64,000 nucleotides of DNA. Source: Gastrolobium villosum. Its lineage: Eukaryota > Streptophyta > Magnoliopsida > Fabales > Fabaceae. The notes below the pieces were generated by a model, which was not told where the DNA came from, did not search any database, and saw only the letters and a program-made list of their open reading frames with translations. Below, piece after piece: positions 34,319-45,993 of this stretch (the stretch's first letter is position 1; each line of letters opens with the position of its first letter). The position numbers and the translations under genes are program-made. Where the stretch lies: positions 41,824-105,823 of the forward strand of contig JAVKPL010005440.1 of assembly GCA_032173675.1 (NCBI GenBank), given 5' to 3'.

Positions 34319-35959
34319 CAATTCCCAGATTTGGACATTGCTGTCCTCAGTAATGAACTTACAACAAAGAAGGATTCAAGATTCTTACAAATGAAACTCA
34401 TGAGGATAGACTTAATTCAACAAAAGATCACATTGATACAACTTACAACCATACAATCTCTTATTTCTTATGACTTGCCCAACATCATATGTGCTTCTTC
34501 AACATATTAGTAAAGACGAAATATAGAGACTTTCCAAACAACAACATTCCTTCACTAGGATCTTCTCAAAAATCATGATAATTTAACTCTCTTGCACACT
34601 AGTGTTTAGGGATCAACTTGTCACTCATTTTTCACTGCACTCAAACTTCCATAGGCTTGCCCATCTTCTCATTATTCATGGTACAAATGATATATAAGGC
34701 AGATCAAAAAGGTCTTAATATGGTTGGCAATGAGGCTTGGTGTATGGATTGACTAGAGGTAAGGATTTCTGTGGCAGGGAAAGTTCAGATCAAATGAATC
34801 AGATTCAAATAAGAGGGAATCACAATATTTATCAATTTCTTCCTAATTCCCCAATCTTTCTTCCTTTTCATTCATTGTCTCTCTTTTTTTTTGAACCTTC
34901 TTCCTCCTTTTCTTCCTGACACTTTGTGTCTTTAACAAAAAATTTCTTTCTTTCTTTTCTTTTTCTTTCAGACACTTTGTGTCTTTTAGCATTTTCCTCT
35001 ATCTCTTCCAAACACTTTATGTTCCACAACCTTTTCTTCTTCTTCTTTTTATTTCCTTTCCTTTTTCCTCATGTTTCAAACACCTTGTACATTCACTTAT
35101 TACAAAGATACCTTACTTCCCATAAAACACTCCACCCCTTATCACTTATCTGAACTTTTTAATCTAAAGGAATAGATGTGATGGTACATTAACAACAGGC
35201 TAGGCTCAAAGGTTCATGCAACAGGAACTTAAGGGTTGACCATTTGACTTTCTGGTTCAAGAAGGAAATTCCTCTACCCTATACATCATCAACCATTTCA
35301 AACAAGAAACAAGGCAAGTTCTAGAGTTACTCATGCAGTGAAATGCTCTCTGAACAAAAATTTCTGTATAGGCTCAATTTCCTCACAGTTCAGAGTGCAT
35401 GCTTGACTTCCTCTCTATGCATCAAAACTAATCTCTCTACTCTTACACATTGAATGAGTCATGCAATCATCTCATTTCTCAACATGCAAGGTATAAGATT
35501 ATATCCTTAATTTGATCGATCATCTAAAATTTTGTTCAGTCAAATCCTCATGAAATTTCATAAAAGAAAAATTAAAATCCAAATTCTAAACTACAACTAA
35601 CATCTAAATCACACTAAAATTTATTCACAAAGAAAAACTAAAGAAAAGAGATTGAGATGTTTCCCTGTTTTGGCTCATCCACTCGTGTGACAACTCCATG
35701 AAGTTCAATTGCCATTCAATCACTCCCCAATTCCCAGATTTAAACGTTGTTGTCCCTAGCAACTAATTTAAATCTAAAACAGCAGTGGATCACTGAAACA
35801 CATTCACATACAACCAATAGCATCAGTACTATCGCAATGTGTATCAACAAAATAGTGAAATCTGAATGTACTTAACCAAATTACAAAAACAACTGTATCA
35901 ACAAAATAAACTAAAATAATTGTAAAAATAAAATAAAATAAAAATAGAAAGCTGTAAAA
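34319..35959 (-). other. 3' noncoding region of element D with pyrimidine-rich tract
   Basis: Lies between the extra ORF and the 3' LTR. At about 34850-35090 the plus strand is a C/T-rich run (purine-rich on the element's sense strand) with repeated GACACTTTGTGTC hairpin units at about 34918 and 34974. The rest is AT-rich with no supported gene; reading frames here are low complexity. Confidence 0.65.
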
Positions 35960-37183
35960 TCAGGAATCCATGTAGGATGTTGTGTCCACATTATCCGAAT
36001 CAAAGGGATCGCCTGGATCTGATTGTGGAGGTGGTGTATAATCAGCATGTGCTGCACCTGCACTGGTCCCTGCACTGGTTCCAGCTGATGGTCCTGCAAC
36101 ATCCTGACTAGCAGCAATAGTCTCTCGCTCCATGGCCTGAACAGCATGATCAGAAATATCATCATCAGAAGTCTCACTGTCATCATCAAGACGGGCGCCG
36201 ACAGCTGCCTCAAATGCGTCTTCTTCCTCTGAATGAGGGTAAACAGCAAGCTAAAATGCAGATGTCTCTAATCCCTGGGCCTCACAAATATCAGTCAGCA
36301 TCTTAATCACATGAGTCTGAAATGACTTCTGACTCACCTGCATAAATTTGAGACGATGACATAAGTGCCCCATACGAATATCTCCATTAATCAGCCACTG
36401 TTCCCCTGATCTGATTCTCTTTTCAAGCTCTGCATCTGATTTATCCTTAAGCTTCCTGCCAGGTGTCAACCCTCTAGGTCCATCCCCTCCAATTCTCAGT
36501 TGGTCCCGTATCAGCTTAGCATCAATTTTGGGGTGCAACTTAACTTGCACTCCATTATCAGTAACATCCACACCGGCTTTCTGACACAGAAGCTGGATCA
36601 GAGAGCAATGACCTAGAGCATAGGTTCTGCTATAAGAATGGGCCATGTCATATATACTATCCTGGAGAAGGATGGGTAGCTCCAATTTCCCTTTGGTCAT
36701 GATGGTGGATATTAAAACAGCTCTCATCAAATTGACCTCCGCTTGATTTGAGGAAGGCATAATGTTGGAGACTATAAAATGGAACCAAACCCGGGCTTCT
36801 CCATTCAGTTGCCTCAACCACAGCAATTTGGGATTAACCCTATCCTTGGTCATTTCCCATTTCTCACCAGGCTTTGCTATAGTTTGCAATATGGGTTCGG
36901 CTACGCCTAACTTGGTCCAAGTCTCAAAGGCAGGATCCTTTCTCCTAGGTGGGATGTCAATTTTCTGCCAATTTCTTCAGAATTCACAAGTGAGAGTCTG
37001 GGTGGTATCACAATTCTTAATCTTGAGGAGCTTCTGAATAGTGTAGGCATCATATTTAACTTGCTTGCCTCTCACCCAACTAACTAAAGTCCTCTTTCCC
37101 TCTTCATCACCATTATATGCTTTGGCATAAAATTCCCGTGCTATGGCCGGGTTGCTATTCACCAAAATCTCACCAAAGGTGAC
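35960..37183 (-). pseudogene. extra ORF of element D in env position, C-terminal part
   Basis: Begins after the chimeric insert at 37184. Residues include NPAIAREFYAKAYNGDEEG, then VSWVRGKQVKYDAYTIQKLL, then WLRQLNGEARVWFHFIVSN with MPSSNQAEVNLMRAVLIS and LPILLQDSIYDMA. This pattern resembles the 'putative plant transposon protein' domain (PF20167-like, from memory). After a TAG at 36251 the same frame continues with an acidic Ser/Asp/Glu-rich tail to a stop at 35960. A TGA at about 36977 (CGA to TGA) is a second break. I see no signal peptide or membrane segment, so it is not an evident envelope protein. Function unknown. Confidence 0.8.
37179..37183. repeat. 5-base duplication GTGAC flanking the chimeric insert
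   Basis: GTGAC at 37179-37183 and again at 39109-39113. Removing the insert and one copy restores a continuous frame in the extra ORF. Confidence 0.75.
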
Positions 37184-37185
37184 TT

Positions 37186-37462
37186 CAATCTGTGGGAAAA
37201 GTCATGTAACAGATGATTGTGATTATGGGGGGTCTATAGAACAAGCTGAGGTCAATGGAGTATGGTATGATCAGAGGAACCCTAACACTCAAGGGCGAAA
37301 TTTATATGTGCCACCATGGAAGAATAGAAATCAACACCCTGGGTTCAGTTACAGTTCCAACCATCAGTTAAGTCCTCCTCCTCCACCATATACATCACAA
37401 CTAGGAGATTCTTCAGCATGGGAGAAAGCTTTTGCCCAGTTGTCCAAGACTACTCAAAACTA
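37186..37462 (+). pseudogene. gag C-terminal fragment, inverted copy
   Basis: Plus-strand sequence encoding ICGKSHVTDDCDYG (zinc-knuckle-like, Cys-Cys-His-Cys spacing incomplete) followed by GVWYDQRNPN and NRNQHPGFSYSSNHQL, ending in a stop near 37462. The same motif occurs in D's own gag (44870-44905, minus), but D has lost about 100 bases between the Cys motif and NRNQHPGF that this copy retains. It therefore derives from a different, more complete Athila copy. Confidence 0.85.
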
Positions 37463-37815
37463 GCACTTTATCATCTAAAACTCTGATCAATCAAATCCTC
37501 ATGAAATTCCATAAAAAAATTCTAAACTACACTAACATCTAAACTATTGAGATGTTTCCCTATTTTGGCTCATCCACTCATGTGACCTCTCAGACAGTGT
37601 AAACCAGGATTGCGGCTAGGCCGCTAAAACGCTCCAAGTGACCATTTTAGCGCCCAGCCCCTGCTGCAAACATGATTTTTACTTGATTCTGGGAATTAAG
37701 GGGGATGTCACTGGTGTAATGAGGGATTAATTTGCATGATGTTCTTCATCTAAATCTGGGAATTACATGCTATATTGTCCATTGCATTACTGACTTGTTC
37801 GTTTGATGCACAGAT

Positions 37816-37942
37816 ATGTCTAACTCTCCACCCAAGAAAGTCAGCAAAAAGAGGGCTAGAGGGTCCAAAAATTCAGCACCTCCACCACCTCCACCTCCTG
37901 CTTTTGATGAGCACTTTTGGAGAAGTGCTGAACATGAAGAAT
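37816..37942 (+). pseudogene. N-terminal fragment of an Athila extra ORF, inverted copy
   Basis: Begins with ATG at 37816: MSNSPPKKVSKKRARGSK, then a proline run and PAFDEHFWRSAEHE, closely matching the start of D's own extra ORF at 39345. CACAG precedes the ATG (splice acceptor-like), and a GCTAAAAC/GTTTTAGCGC-type hairpin lies about 150-200 bases upstream (about 37617-37662). It stops where the LTR fragment begins. Confidence 0.8.
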
Positions 37943-39108
37943 CAAGATGTAATGTCTTACTACCTTGATGGGTACATTAATCAGAAACCCCAATGTCTTG
38001 GTGATTCCTTTCATAATACATCCATTAATTACTAAGGTCTTAAGATTACATTAATATTATAGCATCAATGTCTTGACTACTATAATACTAATGATGAAGT
38101 TGTCAACTTTAAAACAATGCAAACATGTCTGTTCTACATTATTTCATTAACAAGAACGATTGATCAATACAAATCACATAATAGGAAAACATAACATCAC
38201 ATTAATTATTCATAAATACACACTTGAGTTCCATTGAATCAGACTACAAGGGACTCTACTCAGACATAATGAAAATAAATACAAAGGAAGAAAAAAGAAC
38301 AAACTCCATTGTCATGGTAGTAGATCTTCAATCTTCAATTGTAATGCTACACTACTCCTAAGAATTTGTAAAATAAAAAGTAAGAATTCAGATCCAAAGA
38401 TCTGATACAGGAGAGGAGAGATATGGTAGAGAGATGGGAGAGAAATCTATATATCAGAATTTTTAAGGCCTTTTGCCTTTTATAGTGTTACAATTGTTGC
38501 TGAAAAATAATGTGGGCGCTAAAACGGTCAGAAATGGGCGTTTTAGCGTCTGGCTTGATGCGTGACCAACTGCTTTTAACTGACGTGGGCGCTAAAACGG
38601 TCTGAATGAACGTTTTAGCGTCCATGGTTGATAACCTCTCAACTGCTTTTAACTGACTCCAACACTAAAACGCTTGATTTGAACGTTTTAGCATTTCAAA
38701 ACAGAGAAGAATTCCACATCAGGGTGCTAAAATGCTCAGTGTGGGCGTTTTAGCGCTGAACTCCAGAGGCTTCCAATTCTGATTTGCAGCAGCGCGCTAA
38801 AATGGTCTGTGTGGATGTTTTAGTGCTCAGCATCAGCAACTTTCTCCTTCGAACTGTAGCAGCGCGCTAAAACGGTCAGTGTGGCCATTTTAGCGCTCAA
38901 CACTAAGGCAATTTTTTCCTCCAAAATCTTCTTCCTTCTTTTGATGCTTTTTGGGCTTCCTTTCCCTGCAAGACAATGTAGATTTTCACAAAGCTTTCAA
39001 AACTTGCACTTTAGGGATTTCTAAGATATTAACCTCCATTTTCATCCAATTATTTATACAAATTAATCCTAATTTGTGCTGAAAAACCTGATGAACCAGG
39101 GGTTGATC
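37941..39108 (-). repeat. Athila LTR fragment inside the chimeric insertion
   Basis: Matches the D LTR from about 46323 to the end 47488, including six hairpins (about 38515-38905) and the terminus GGGGTTGATCA. The first ~320 bases of the LTR are absent. It joins the inverted piece at ATCAAGATG. Confidence 0.85.
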
Positions 39109-39345
39109 AGTGACCCATTCCCTTTTCTTCAACTGAGACTGGAATTCCGGATACTCATCAGTGTCCAAGATAAACTGCCTTTCCCGAACAAATGGTCTAG
39201 AGGAAGTCTTCTTGGTAAATCTGTCTTCATGCTCAGCACTCCTCCAAAAATGATCATCAAAAGCAGGAGGAGGTGGTGTCGGTGCAGAAGTTTTAGACAC
39301 CCTAGACCTCTTCTTGCTGTTTTTCTTGGGTAGAGATGTAGACAT
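39109..39345 (-). pseudogene. extra ORF of element D, N-terminal part
   Basis: The start was chosen at 39345 (MSTSLPKKNSKKRSR) because the independent inverted copy at 37816 starts at the same place and a splice acceptor-like CAG lies three bases upstream of the exon (39349). A basic Lys/Arg/Ser-rich N-terminus is followed by a proline run, PAFDDHFWRSAEHED, and RQFILDTDEYPEFQSQLKKR, after which the chimeric insert breaks the frame. The rest is at 35960-37183. Confidence 0.8.
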
Positions 39346-39348
39346 AAT

Positions 39349-39871
39349 CTGTTCATCAAGAAAACAAATCAATAATACATTGAACCGTATGGGATCCAAT
39401 TCCCAGATTTAGATTGAGAACATGATTCAATTAGACCCCCCATTATGCCAGTAAAAACCCCCTCAATTCCCAAAATCAGATAAACATCATGTATGCAGCA
39501 GGGCCTGGGCGCTAAAACGGTCACTGGGAGCGTTTTTGCGGCCTAGCTGTAATCCTATTTTGCCCTGTATGAGCGCTAAAATGTGGAGAACCAGCATTTT
39601 TGCGCCCTGACTATTCTGAGTCGGGCATTCCAGCAAACACCTTGTGTGTGTGCACAGAAAGGTAACAGTAAAATCCATCAGAGTCAAACTTTAAACCCAG
39701 AAATCAAGCATAATATTCAGCCCCAACACAACTACAACAAGGATTTAACATCACTAGATGGAATCATGATGAAGAAATTAAAAAAAATTAAAACCTAAAC
39801 AACCTAAATATGATTCATCACACATGCAATCAACTATCATAAAGGAAAGAGGAATGGAAGATGATTCATAC
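39349..39871 (-). other. candidate leader intron of the D extra ORF
   Basis: On the minus strand a donor-like ACAAG|GTATGA at 39871 and an acceptor-like T-rich run ending ATGAACAG at 39349 bracket 523 bases directly before the extra-ORF ATG. The acceptor is matched in the inverted copy (CACAG before the ATG at 37816). Inferred only; no transcript data. Confidence 0.45.
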
Positions 39872-40328
39872 CTTGTCCTGGATGAGATGAGTGAGATCTG
39901 GAAGTGAAAAGCAATATGATGTGCAGAGAGTATATGGAGAGAATGTTAAGTGAAAAAGAAGAGTAAAGGAGAAGTGAGGGAAAAACCGTATATTTCAAGT
40001 TAAGTGACTCGGCACTAAAGCGTTGAATCCAACCGTTTTAGCGCCCAGGACCAGATAAGTGGACACACGTGGTGTGCAACTCCGCGCTAAAATGGTCGTG
40101 ACGAGCGTTTTAGCGCGCTGGGCCAGAGTGCTTGCATTTGATGCATTAGTAAAACGCCAAAACGGTCAGTGTGAATGTTTTAGCGCTTTACACAGAGAGT
40201 TCTTTTCTAGTACTCTCGTAGAGCGCTAAAGCACTCAGTGTCTACGCTTTAGCGTGCATGACCAGAGAGTTTGCACTTTGTACAATTCTCAGAACGCTAA
40301 AACATCCAGAATAAACGTTTTAGCGCCC
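39509..40328. repeat. internal hairpin arrays of element D, upstream of the extra ORF
   Basis: Hairpins of the LTR type (GCGCTAAAAC against GTTTTAGCGC) start at about 39509 and 39573, and then at about 40014, 40083, 40153, 40222 and 40292 with a regular ~70-base period. They lie between pol (ends 40483) and the extra ORF. Confidence 0.88.
39988..39995 (-). promoter_or_regulatory. TATA-like sequence between internal hairpins and extra ORF of D
   Basis: The minus strand reads AAATATAC about 20 bases downstream of the hairpin at 40014. In the LTR the equivalent TATA box lies about 32 bases from the nearest hairpin. A C/T-rich leader follows on the sense strand. Confidence 0.4.
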
Positions 40329-40482
40329 AGCACTTGTCAGAATTTGTTTTTTCTAAAAAAAAAAATTCAACACTCTTCCCTCTTCTCTTCTTTTAACATG
40401 GTATTAACATCAAAGTCATATACCTGGTACAGTGGTTTGCCTCCCACTCAGCGCGTGTTTAACGTGCCTGACAAGGTATGAT

Positions 40483-42456
40483 CTAGCTTACATCTAACAA
40501 GGCAACTGAAATCAGTTGCTTGTCCACAGCACATCCAATGTAAAGTTTCAACCTCTGACCATTAACAGTGAGACTTCGGTTAGAGTCCCGAGAACATATT
40601 TCCACCGCTCCATAAGGCTTCATGCTCTTAACTACGAATGGTCCAGACCATCTAAACTTCAACTTGCCTGGAAATAACTTCAACCTTGAGTTGAATAACA
40701 GCTCCTGATCTCCCACTTTGAAATCCCTAGGTGTGATCTTCCTATCATGCCATAATTTAGTCTTCTCCTTGTATAGGCTGGCACTCTCATATGCTTGCAG
40801 ACGGAATTCATCTAATTCATCCAATTGCAGCAGCCTTTTTTCACCTGCTGCCTTGGAGTCAAAGTTTAAAAACTTGACAGCCCACAATGCTATATGTTCC
40901 AACCCAACAGGCAAATGACATGCTTTCCCAAACAACAATTGAAATGGAGACATTACAATTGGAGTCTTGAATGTTGTCCTGTAAGCCCACAAGGTGTCAT
41001 CAAGCTTCTTGGACCATTGAGTCCTAGCATTCCCAACAGTCTTCTCCAATATTCTTTTCAATTCCCTGTTGGAAATTTCAACTTGACCACAAGTCAGTGG
41101 GTGGTATGGAGTGCTTATCTTGTGTCGGACTCCATACTTTGCTAGAGCATATTCAACCCACTTATTATCAAAATGAGTGCCCCCATCACTGATGATGGCT
41201 CTCAGAATTCCAAATCTGGCAAAGATGTTCTTTCTCAAAAAGGCAATCACCACCCGAGAATCATATGTTGGAGTGGCTATGGCTTCAACCCATTTAGAAA
41301 CATAGTCAACTACTACCAGGATATACTTGTTAGAGTAGGATGAAGGGAAGGGTCCCATAAAATTCATACCCCAAACATCGAAAATCTCCACCTCCAGGAT
41401 GTTATTTAAAGGCATTTCATCTCTCCTGGAGATGTTCCCAGTTCTTTGGCAATTGTCACATGCCTCCACATATTTTCGGGCATCCTTGTACAATGTGGGC
41501 CAGTAAAAACCACTCATCAGAACCTTGGCTGATGTTCTTTCACCTGCAAAGTGAACACCATAGGCTGAACCATGGCAGTGCCATAGAACACTCTTCTGCT
41601 CCTCTTCTGGAATACATCTTCTTATTACTCCATCAGAACATCTATAGAAGAGATATGGTTTATCCCAGATGTATCTCTTCACATCATGCAGAAATTTTAT
41701 CCTCTGCTGGTAAGTAAAATCCTTTGGCATGGCTCCAGCAGCTCTGTAGTTAGCAAAATCAGCAAACCATAGTGGGGTGTCAACAGACAAGACTTGATTA
41801 TGCACTAACTGGTAAACAGTGCTTATAGCCAGTATTTGCTCATCAGGAAACTCTTCCTTGATCACTACTTCTGGACCCTCTTGTAAATCTGTCTCTGTGA
41901 TCCTTGATAAATGATCAGCTACGAAGTTTTCAACTCCTTTCTTGTCCTTAATCTCTACTTCAAACTCTTGCAGAAGTAACATCCACCGGAGCAACCTGGG
42001 TTTAGCATCCTGCTTAGCTAACAAATACTTCAAAGCTGCATGGTCAGTATAAACAATAACCTTGGACCCTAGCAGATATGACCTGAATTTGTCAAATGCA
42101 TATACTATTGCCAATAACTCTTTTTCTGTAGTTGCATAATTCTTTTGTGCTTCATTAAGAATTTTACTGGCATAGTATATAACATGCAATAATTTATCCT
42201 TCCTTTGACCTAGCACTACTCCCACAGCAAAGTCACTAGCATCACACATAAGTTCTAAAGGTAATGAAAAATCAGGTGCCATGATTATGGGTGCAGTAAT
42301 CAACTTGTCTTTCAACACATTAAATGCATGAAAGCAGTCATCAGTAAATAGAGATTCTTGATCTTTTCCTAACAACTTGCACAATGGTTTTGCTATCTTT
42401 GAAAAATCTTTTATGAAACGACGGTAAAAACCAGCATGTCCTAGAAAACTTCGCAC
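40483..42456 (-). pseudogene. element D RNase H and integrase
   Basis: Open for 657 codons: MRSFLGHAGFYRRFIKDFSK (end of RT), RNase H with LMCDASDFAVGVVLGQ, TTEKELLAIVYAFDKFRSYL and YTDHAALKYL; integrase zinc domain (HCHGSAYGVHFAGERT, CDNCQRTGN); core with VWGMNFMGPFP (first catalytic Asp replaced by Asn), SDGGTHFDNKW (second Asp) and HPLTCGQVEISNREL (Glu of the triad). No chromodomain, and it ends after GQRLKLYIG, as in Athila. The Asp-to-Asn change predicts dead integrase. The frame is separated from RT by a one-base deletion near 42475. Confidence 0.9.
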
Positions 42457-44660
42457 ACCTTTAACATTTATGGGAGGGGTAGTTTCTCTATAACAGAGAT
42501 CTTGGCTTTATCTACTTCAATTCCTCTGTTGGACACTTTGTGTCCCAAAACAATACCCTATGTCACCATGAAGTGTCATTTCTCCCAATTCAGCACAAGA
42601 TTACAATCTTGGCATCTTTTCAAAACACTATCCAAGTTTTCTAAACATGCATCAAAAGTAGGACCAAAAATAGAGAAATCATCCATGAAAATCTCAATAC
42701 ATCTTTCTACCATGTCAGAGAATATGGAAAGCATGCACCTTTGAAAAGTTTCGGGTGCATTGCATAGACCAAAAGGCATCCTCCGGTATGCAAAGATTCC
42801 ATAGGGGCAAGTAAATGCAGTTTTCTCTTGATCTTCCGGAGCCACAGCTATTTGATTATAGCCTGAGTATCCATCCAAGAAATAGTAGAAAGCATGTCCT
42901 ACTAATCTCTCCAACATCTGGTCCAAGAATGGAATAGGGAAATGATCCTTTCTAGTTGCTTTGTTGAGTCTCCGGTAGTCTACACACATCCTCCAGCCAG
43001 TCACTGTTCTTGTGGGAATCAGTTCATTATTTTCATTTCTGACTACAGCCATCCCTCCTTTCTTGGGTACTGTTTGAACTGGACTCACCCAAGCACTGTC
43101 TAAAATAGGGTAAATCATTCCAGCATCAAGTAACTTCACCACCTTTTTCCTCACTACCTCTTCCAGAGTGGGATTAAGTCTCCTCTGTGGTTGCCTTACT
43201 GGTTTGACTTCTTCCTCCATCAGTATCTTGTGAGTGCAGAATGAAGGGTTGATACCCTTAAGATCTGAGAATGACCAGCCCATGGCTGTCTTGTTCTTCT
43301 TGAGTACCTCTACCAACTTCATTTCCTCCCTCTCGGATAAGAATGCATTAATAATAGCTGGGTAGGTTTGATCATCCCCAAGGAACACATATTTCAAATT
43401 TAAAGGCAGTTCTTTTAATTCTACTTTAGGTGCTCCCTTAGGAATGTCATCCACCTTCTGTTCAAGCTCCTCAACTACCGGTTCTTCCTGATAATATTCC
43501 CCACTATTCTTTTCTTTACATTGATCTTCCTCCAGTAACAGGTTCTCTTCTCCTGTTACTTCATCCACAACCTCTTGAATGATATCAATCCTGAAATAAT
43601 CCTCAACATCAACAGGATGCTTAATTGCTTCAAACACATCAATTGTGACTGTCTCTTCATTCACCCTTAGCATAAGATTCCCTTGTTCAACATCAATCAA
43701 GGATCTAGCAGTTGCTAAGAATGGCCTCCCTAGAAGTAGAGGGCTTTCAGTATCTTCTGCTTCCATATCTAAAATCACAAAGTCCACTGGAAAAATGAAC
43801 TTATCCACCTTAACCAAAACATCTTTTACCACACCTTCTGGTCTCTTGATAGATCTATCTGCAAGATGCAGAATAAGATTAGTCTCCTTCAATGAGTTGA
43901 TTCCCAAGGCTCTACATACAGTCAATGGCATCAGATTTATGCTAGCCCCCAAATCACAAAGTGCCTTCCCTACTTCCACATCTCCAATTGCAATAAGGAT
44001 GCTGAAACTTCCTGGATCTTTTAATTTTGGTGGAAGTTTCTTCTGGATAAGGGCACTACACTCTTCTGTTAAGGCTACTGTTTCACCATCTTTCAGTTTC
44101 CTCTTCTTAGACATAATACCTTTCATGAACTTGGCATAGTGAGGCATGTTCTCCAAGGCCTCAGCAAATGGAATGTTGATCTGCAACTTCTTAAAGATAT
44201 CCATAAATCTTGCATAATGTTGTTTCTGGATTTCTTGCTTCAACCTCTGAGGATAAGGAACCTTGGCATATAGGGACAAGTTAATGGGCTGATCTTGCTT
44301 GTCAGCCATTTTCTTCTTCTCCCACTTCATCATCTTCTTAGGTGAAGAGTTATTTTTAACTACTACCTCATTTTTTTTCTTATCTTCCTTTACTGTTTCT
44401 TTTTCATCATCTTCTACTACATCCTCTACAATTACTTCTTCTTCATCTTTCTTGTCTTCCACTTTCTTTTGAACAGGTTGAAGCACAAGCCCACTTCTTG
44501 TAGTAATAGCTTTGTAGTGCTCCTTTGGATTCACCATTGTATCACCAGGGAACTTGCCCTGTGATCTCTCAGATATCTGCCTTGATAACTGACCAATCTG
44601 TGTCTCCAAATTCCGGATGGATGCTTCCTGATTTCTGAATGAAGTTTTAGTTTCTTGCAT
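42457..44660 (-). pseudogene. element D protease and reverse transcriptase
   Basis: Includes a Lys/Glu-rich linker (about residues 60-115), the protease site ALCDLGASINLMPL (CDLGAS in place of the Asp-Thr/Ser-Gly pattern; usual for Athila), then RT: MCVDYRRLNKATRKDHFPIP, FLDGYSGYNQIAVAPEDQEK, MPFGLCNAPETFQRCM and the catalytic FMDDFSIFG. The open frame ends at 42576. A TAG at about 42555 (a Glu codon in relatives) and a one-base deletion near 42475 follow before RNase H. This copy therefore cannot make a full Pol. Confidence 0.9.
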
Positions 44661-45816
44661 GAATGCAGAAGTTTCTTCTCTGAAAGAATTTGACCCTTGA
44701 ATAAACTCTTGAGTAGTCTTGGATAACTGAGCAAAAGCTTTCTCCCATGATGAAGTATTTGCTTGCTATGATGAATGTGGTGTAGGATGCAATGAAGGAT
44801 TTAACTGATGGTTGGAACTATAACTGAACCCAGGGTGTTGATTCCTATTCTTCTGTAGATACCCCATGATCACAATCATCTGTTACATGACTTTTCCCAC
44901 AGATTGCACACACATAGTTAGTGTCCACTGAAGCAACCTTTTGATTGGATAGTTGCTTAGTGAGAGCATCCAACTGTTGCTGTTGATCTTTCTGAGTTTG
45001 CATCAATTGATCATTCTTGGCTAGCAGAGCATCATACCCATCCAACTTAATGATTCCTGTTCTTCTATCAGCCACTAGAGCATTGTCAAATTCCTGAGAT
45101 GCCAAAGATTCAAATATGTCAAGTGCATCCTCAGGAGTCTTGGTTGTCAATGACCCACCAGCAGTGGTATTCACCAATGTCCTAGTGTTTGTAGTCATCC
45201 CTTGCAGAAAGATTGCTGCCTGATTCCACACTTCAATCCCATGTTGAGGACATTTCCTCAACAATGTCTTGAACCTTTCCCAGGCCTCATAAATGGACTC
45301 TGACTCTTTCTGCTTGAATCCTGTGATCTCATCCTTCAACTTTGCCATCTTGGATGCTGAGAAAAATCTGGCCAAAAATTTGGTTTGCAGATCATCCCAA
45401 GTAGTAATACTTCCTTGTGGCAGTGACTGCAACCATCTTCTGGCATCATCCTTCAGTGAATGAGTAAATAGCCTTAACAGAATGGCATCTCTTGTCACTG
45501 CATTGATTTTCACAGTGTCACTTAACAACAAGAAATTCTCAATATGCAGATATGGATCTTCTGCACTTGTTCTAGCAAACTGTTCCTTTTGCACCAACTG
45601 TACCAGTGCAGACTTCAGTTCAAAATTGTTAGGCTCCACAGTAGGTCTAACCACACTTCCAATGGGTGGAATGACAGCAAGAGTCATGTAATCTCCCAAT
45701 GTCCTTTGTGGTTGTTGCACATGATTTTCTGCCATATTTTCCTCCTGTACTGTAGCACCACTTTCCAATATTTGTTGTCTTCATCTGGCTTCCCTTCTAT
45801 TCCTTCTAAGTGCCAT
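44661..45816 (-). pseudogene. element D gag
   Basis: The start was placed at 45816 (MALRRNRREAR). A TGA (CGA to TGA) at 45781 breaks it before the long open frame from 45768. The gag domain shows DAILLRLFTHSLKDDARRWL, QSLPQGSITTWDDLQTKFL and WERFKTLLRKCPQHGIEVW, then a helical region and a Cys-rich CAICGKSHVTDDC motif. After the motif the frame stops at 44845 because about 100 bases have been lost compared with the inverted copy at 37186. The remaining sequence to 44661 is gag-like but out of frame. Confidence 0.88.
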
Positions 45817-45975
45817 TTCTAATTATGGATCAAATAACAAAGAGTTTTGATCAATAGTACCTTGCATACACCAGAATTACCAGAGAACAAAGATTCATAC
45901 AAAAAAAATTAAAATGCTGAAAAGTAAAGATTCAATCTCAACAACTAATGGTATTCATCAATGTTGAACATCAAT

Positions 45976-45993
45976 CCCCCAGCAACGGTGCCA
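45976..45993 (-). promoter_or_regulatory. primer binding site of element D (tRNA-Asp type)
   Basis: The minus strand reads TGGCACCGTTGCTGGGGG, close to the TGGCGCCGTTGCCGGGGA site typical of Athila elements and complementary to tRNA-Asp. It lies seven bases inside the LTR edge at 46000; the short leader to gag is about 160 bases. Confidence 0.9.

Larger units (their letters stand above)
37184..39108. mobile_element. chimeric Athila-derived insertion in the extra ORF of D
   Basis: 1,925 bases made of two oppositely oriented pieces. 37186-37942 carries plus-strand Athila internal sequence (end of gag, then leader and start of an extra ORF). 37941-39108 is an LTR fragment in the minus orientation ending in a proper GTTGATCA terminus at 39108. 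The left end is not an LTR terminus. The host duplication GTGAC is nevertheless present on both sides. How this integrated is unclear. Confidence 0.75.

Noticed and set aside
35960..37183. Calling the extra ORF of D (and of F) an envelope gene
   Set aside because: The position fits, but no signal peptide, transmembrane helix, fusion peptide or glycoprotein features are visible. The blocks resemble a plant transposon-associated domain instead.
39076..39333. Plus-strand ORFs opposite the D extra ORF
   Set aside because: They are shadows. The minus-strand frame is matched by an independent homologous copy at 37816-37942.
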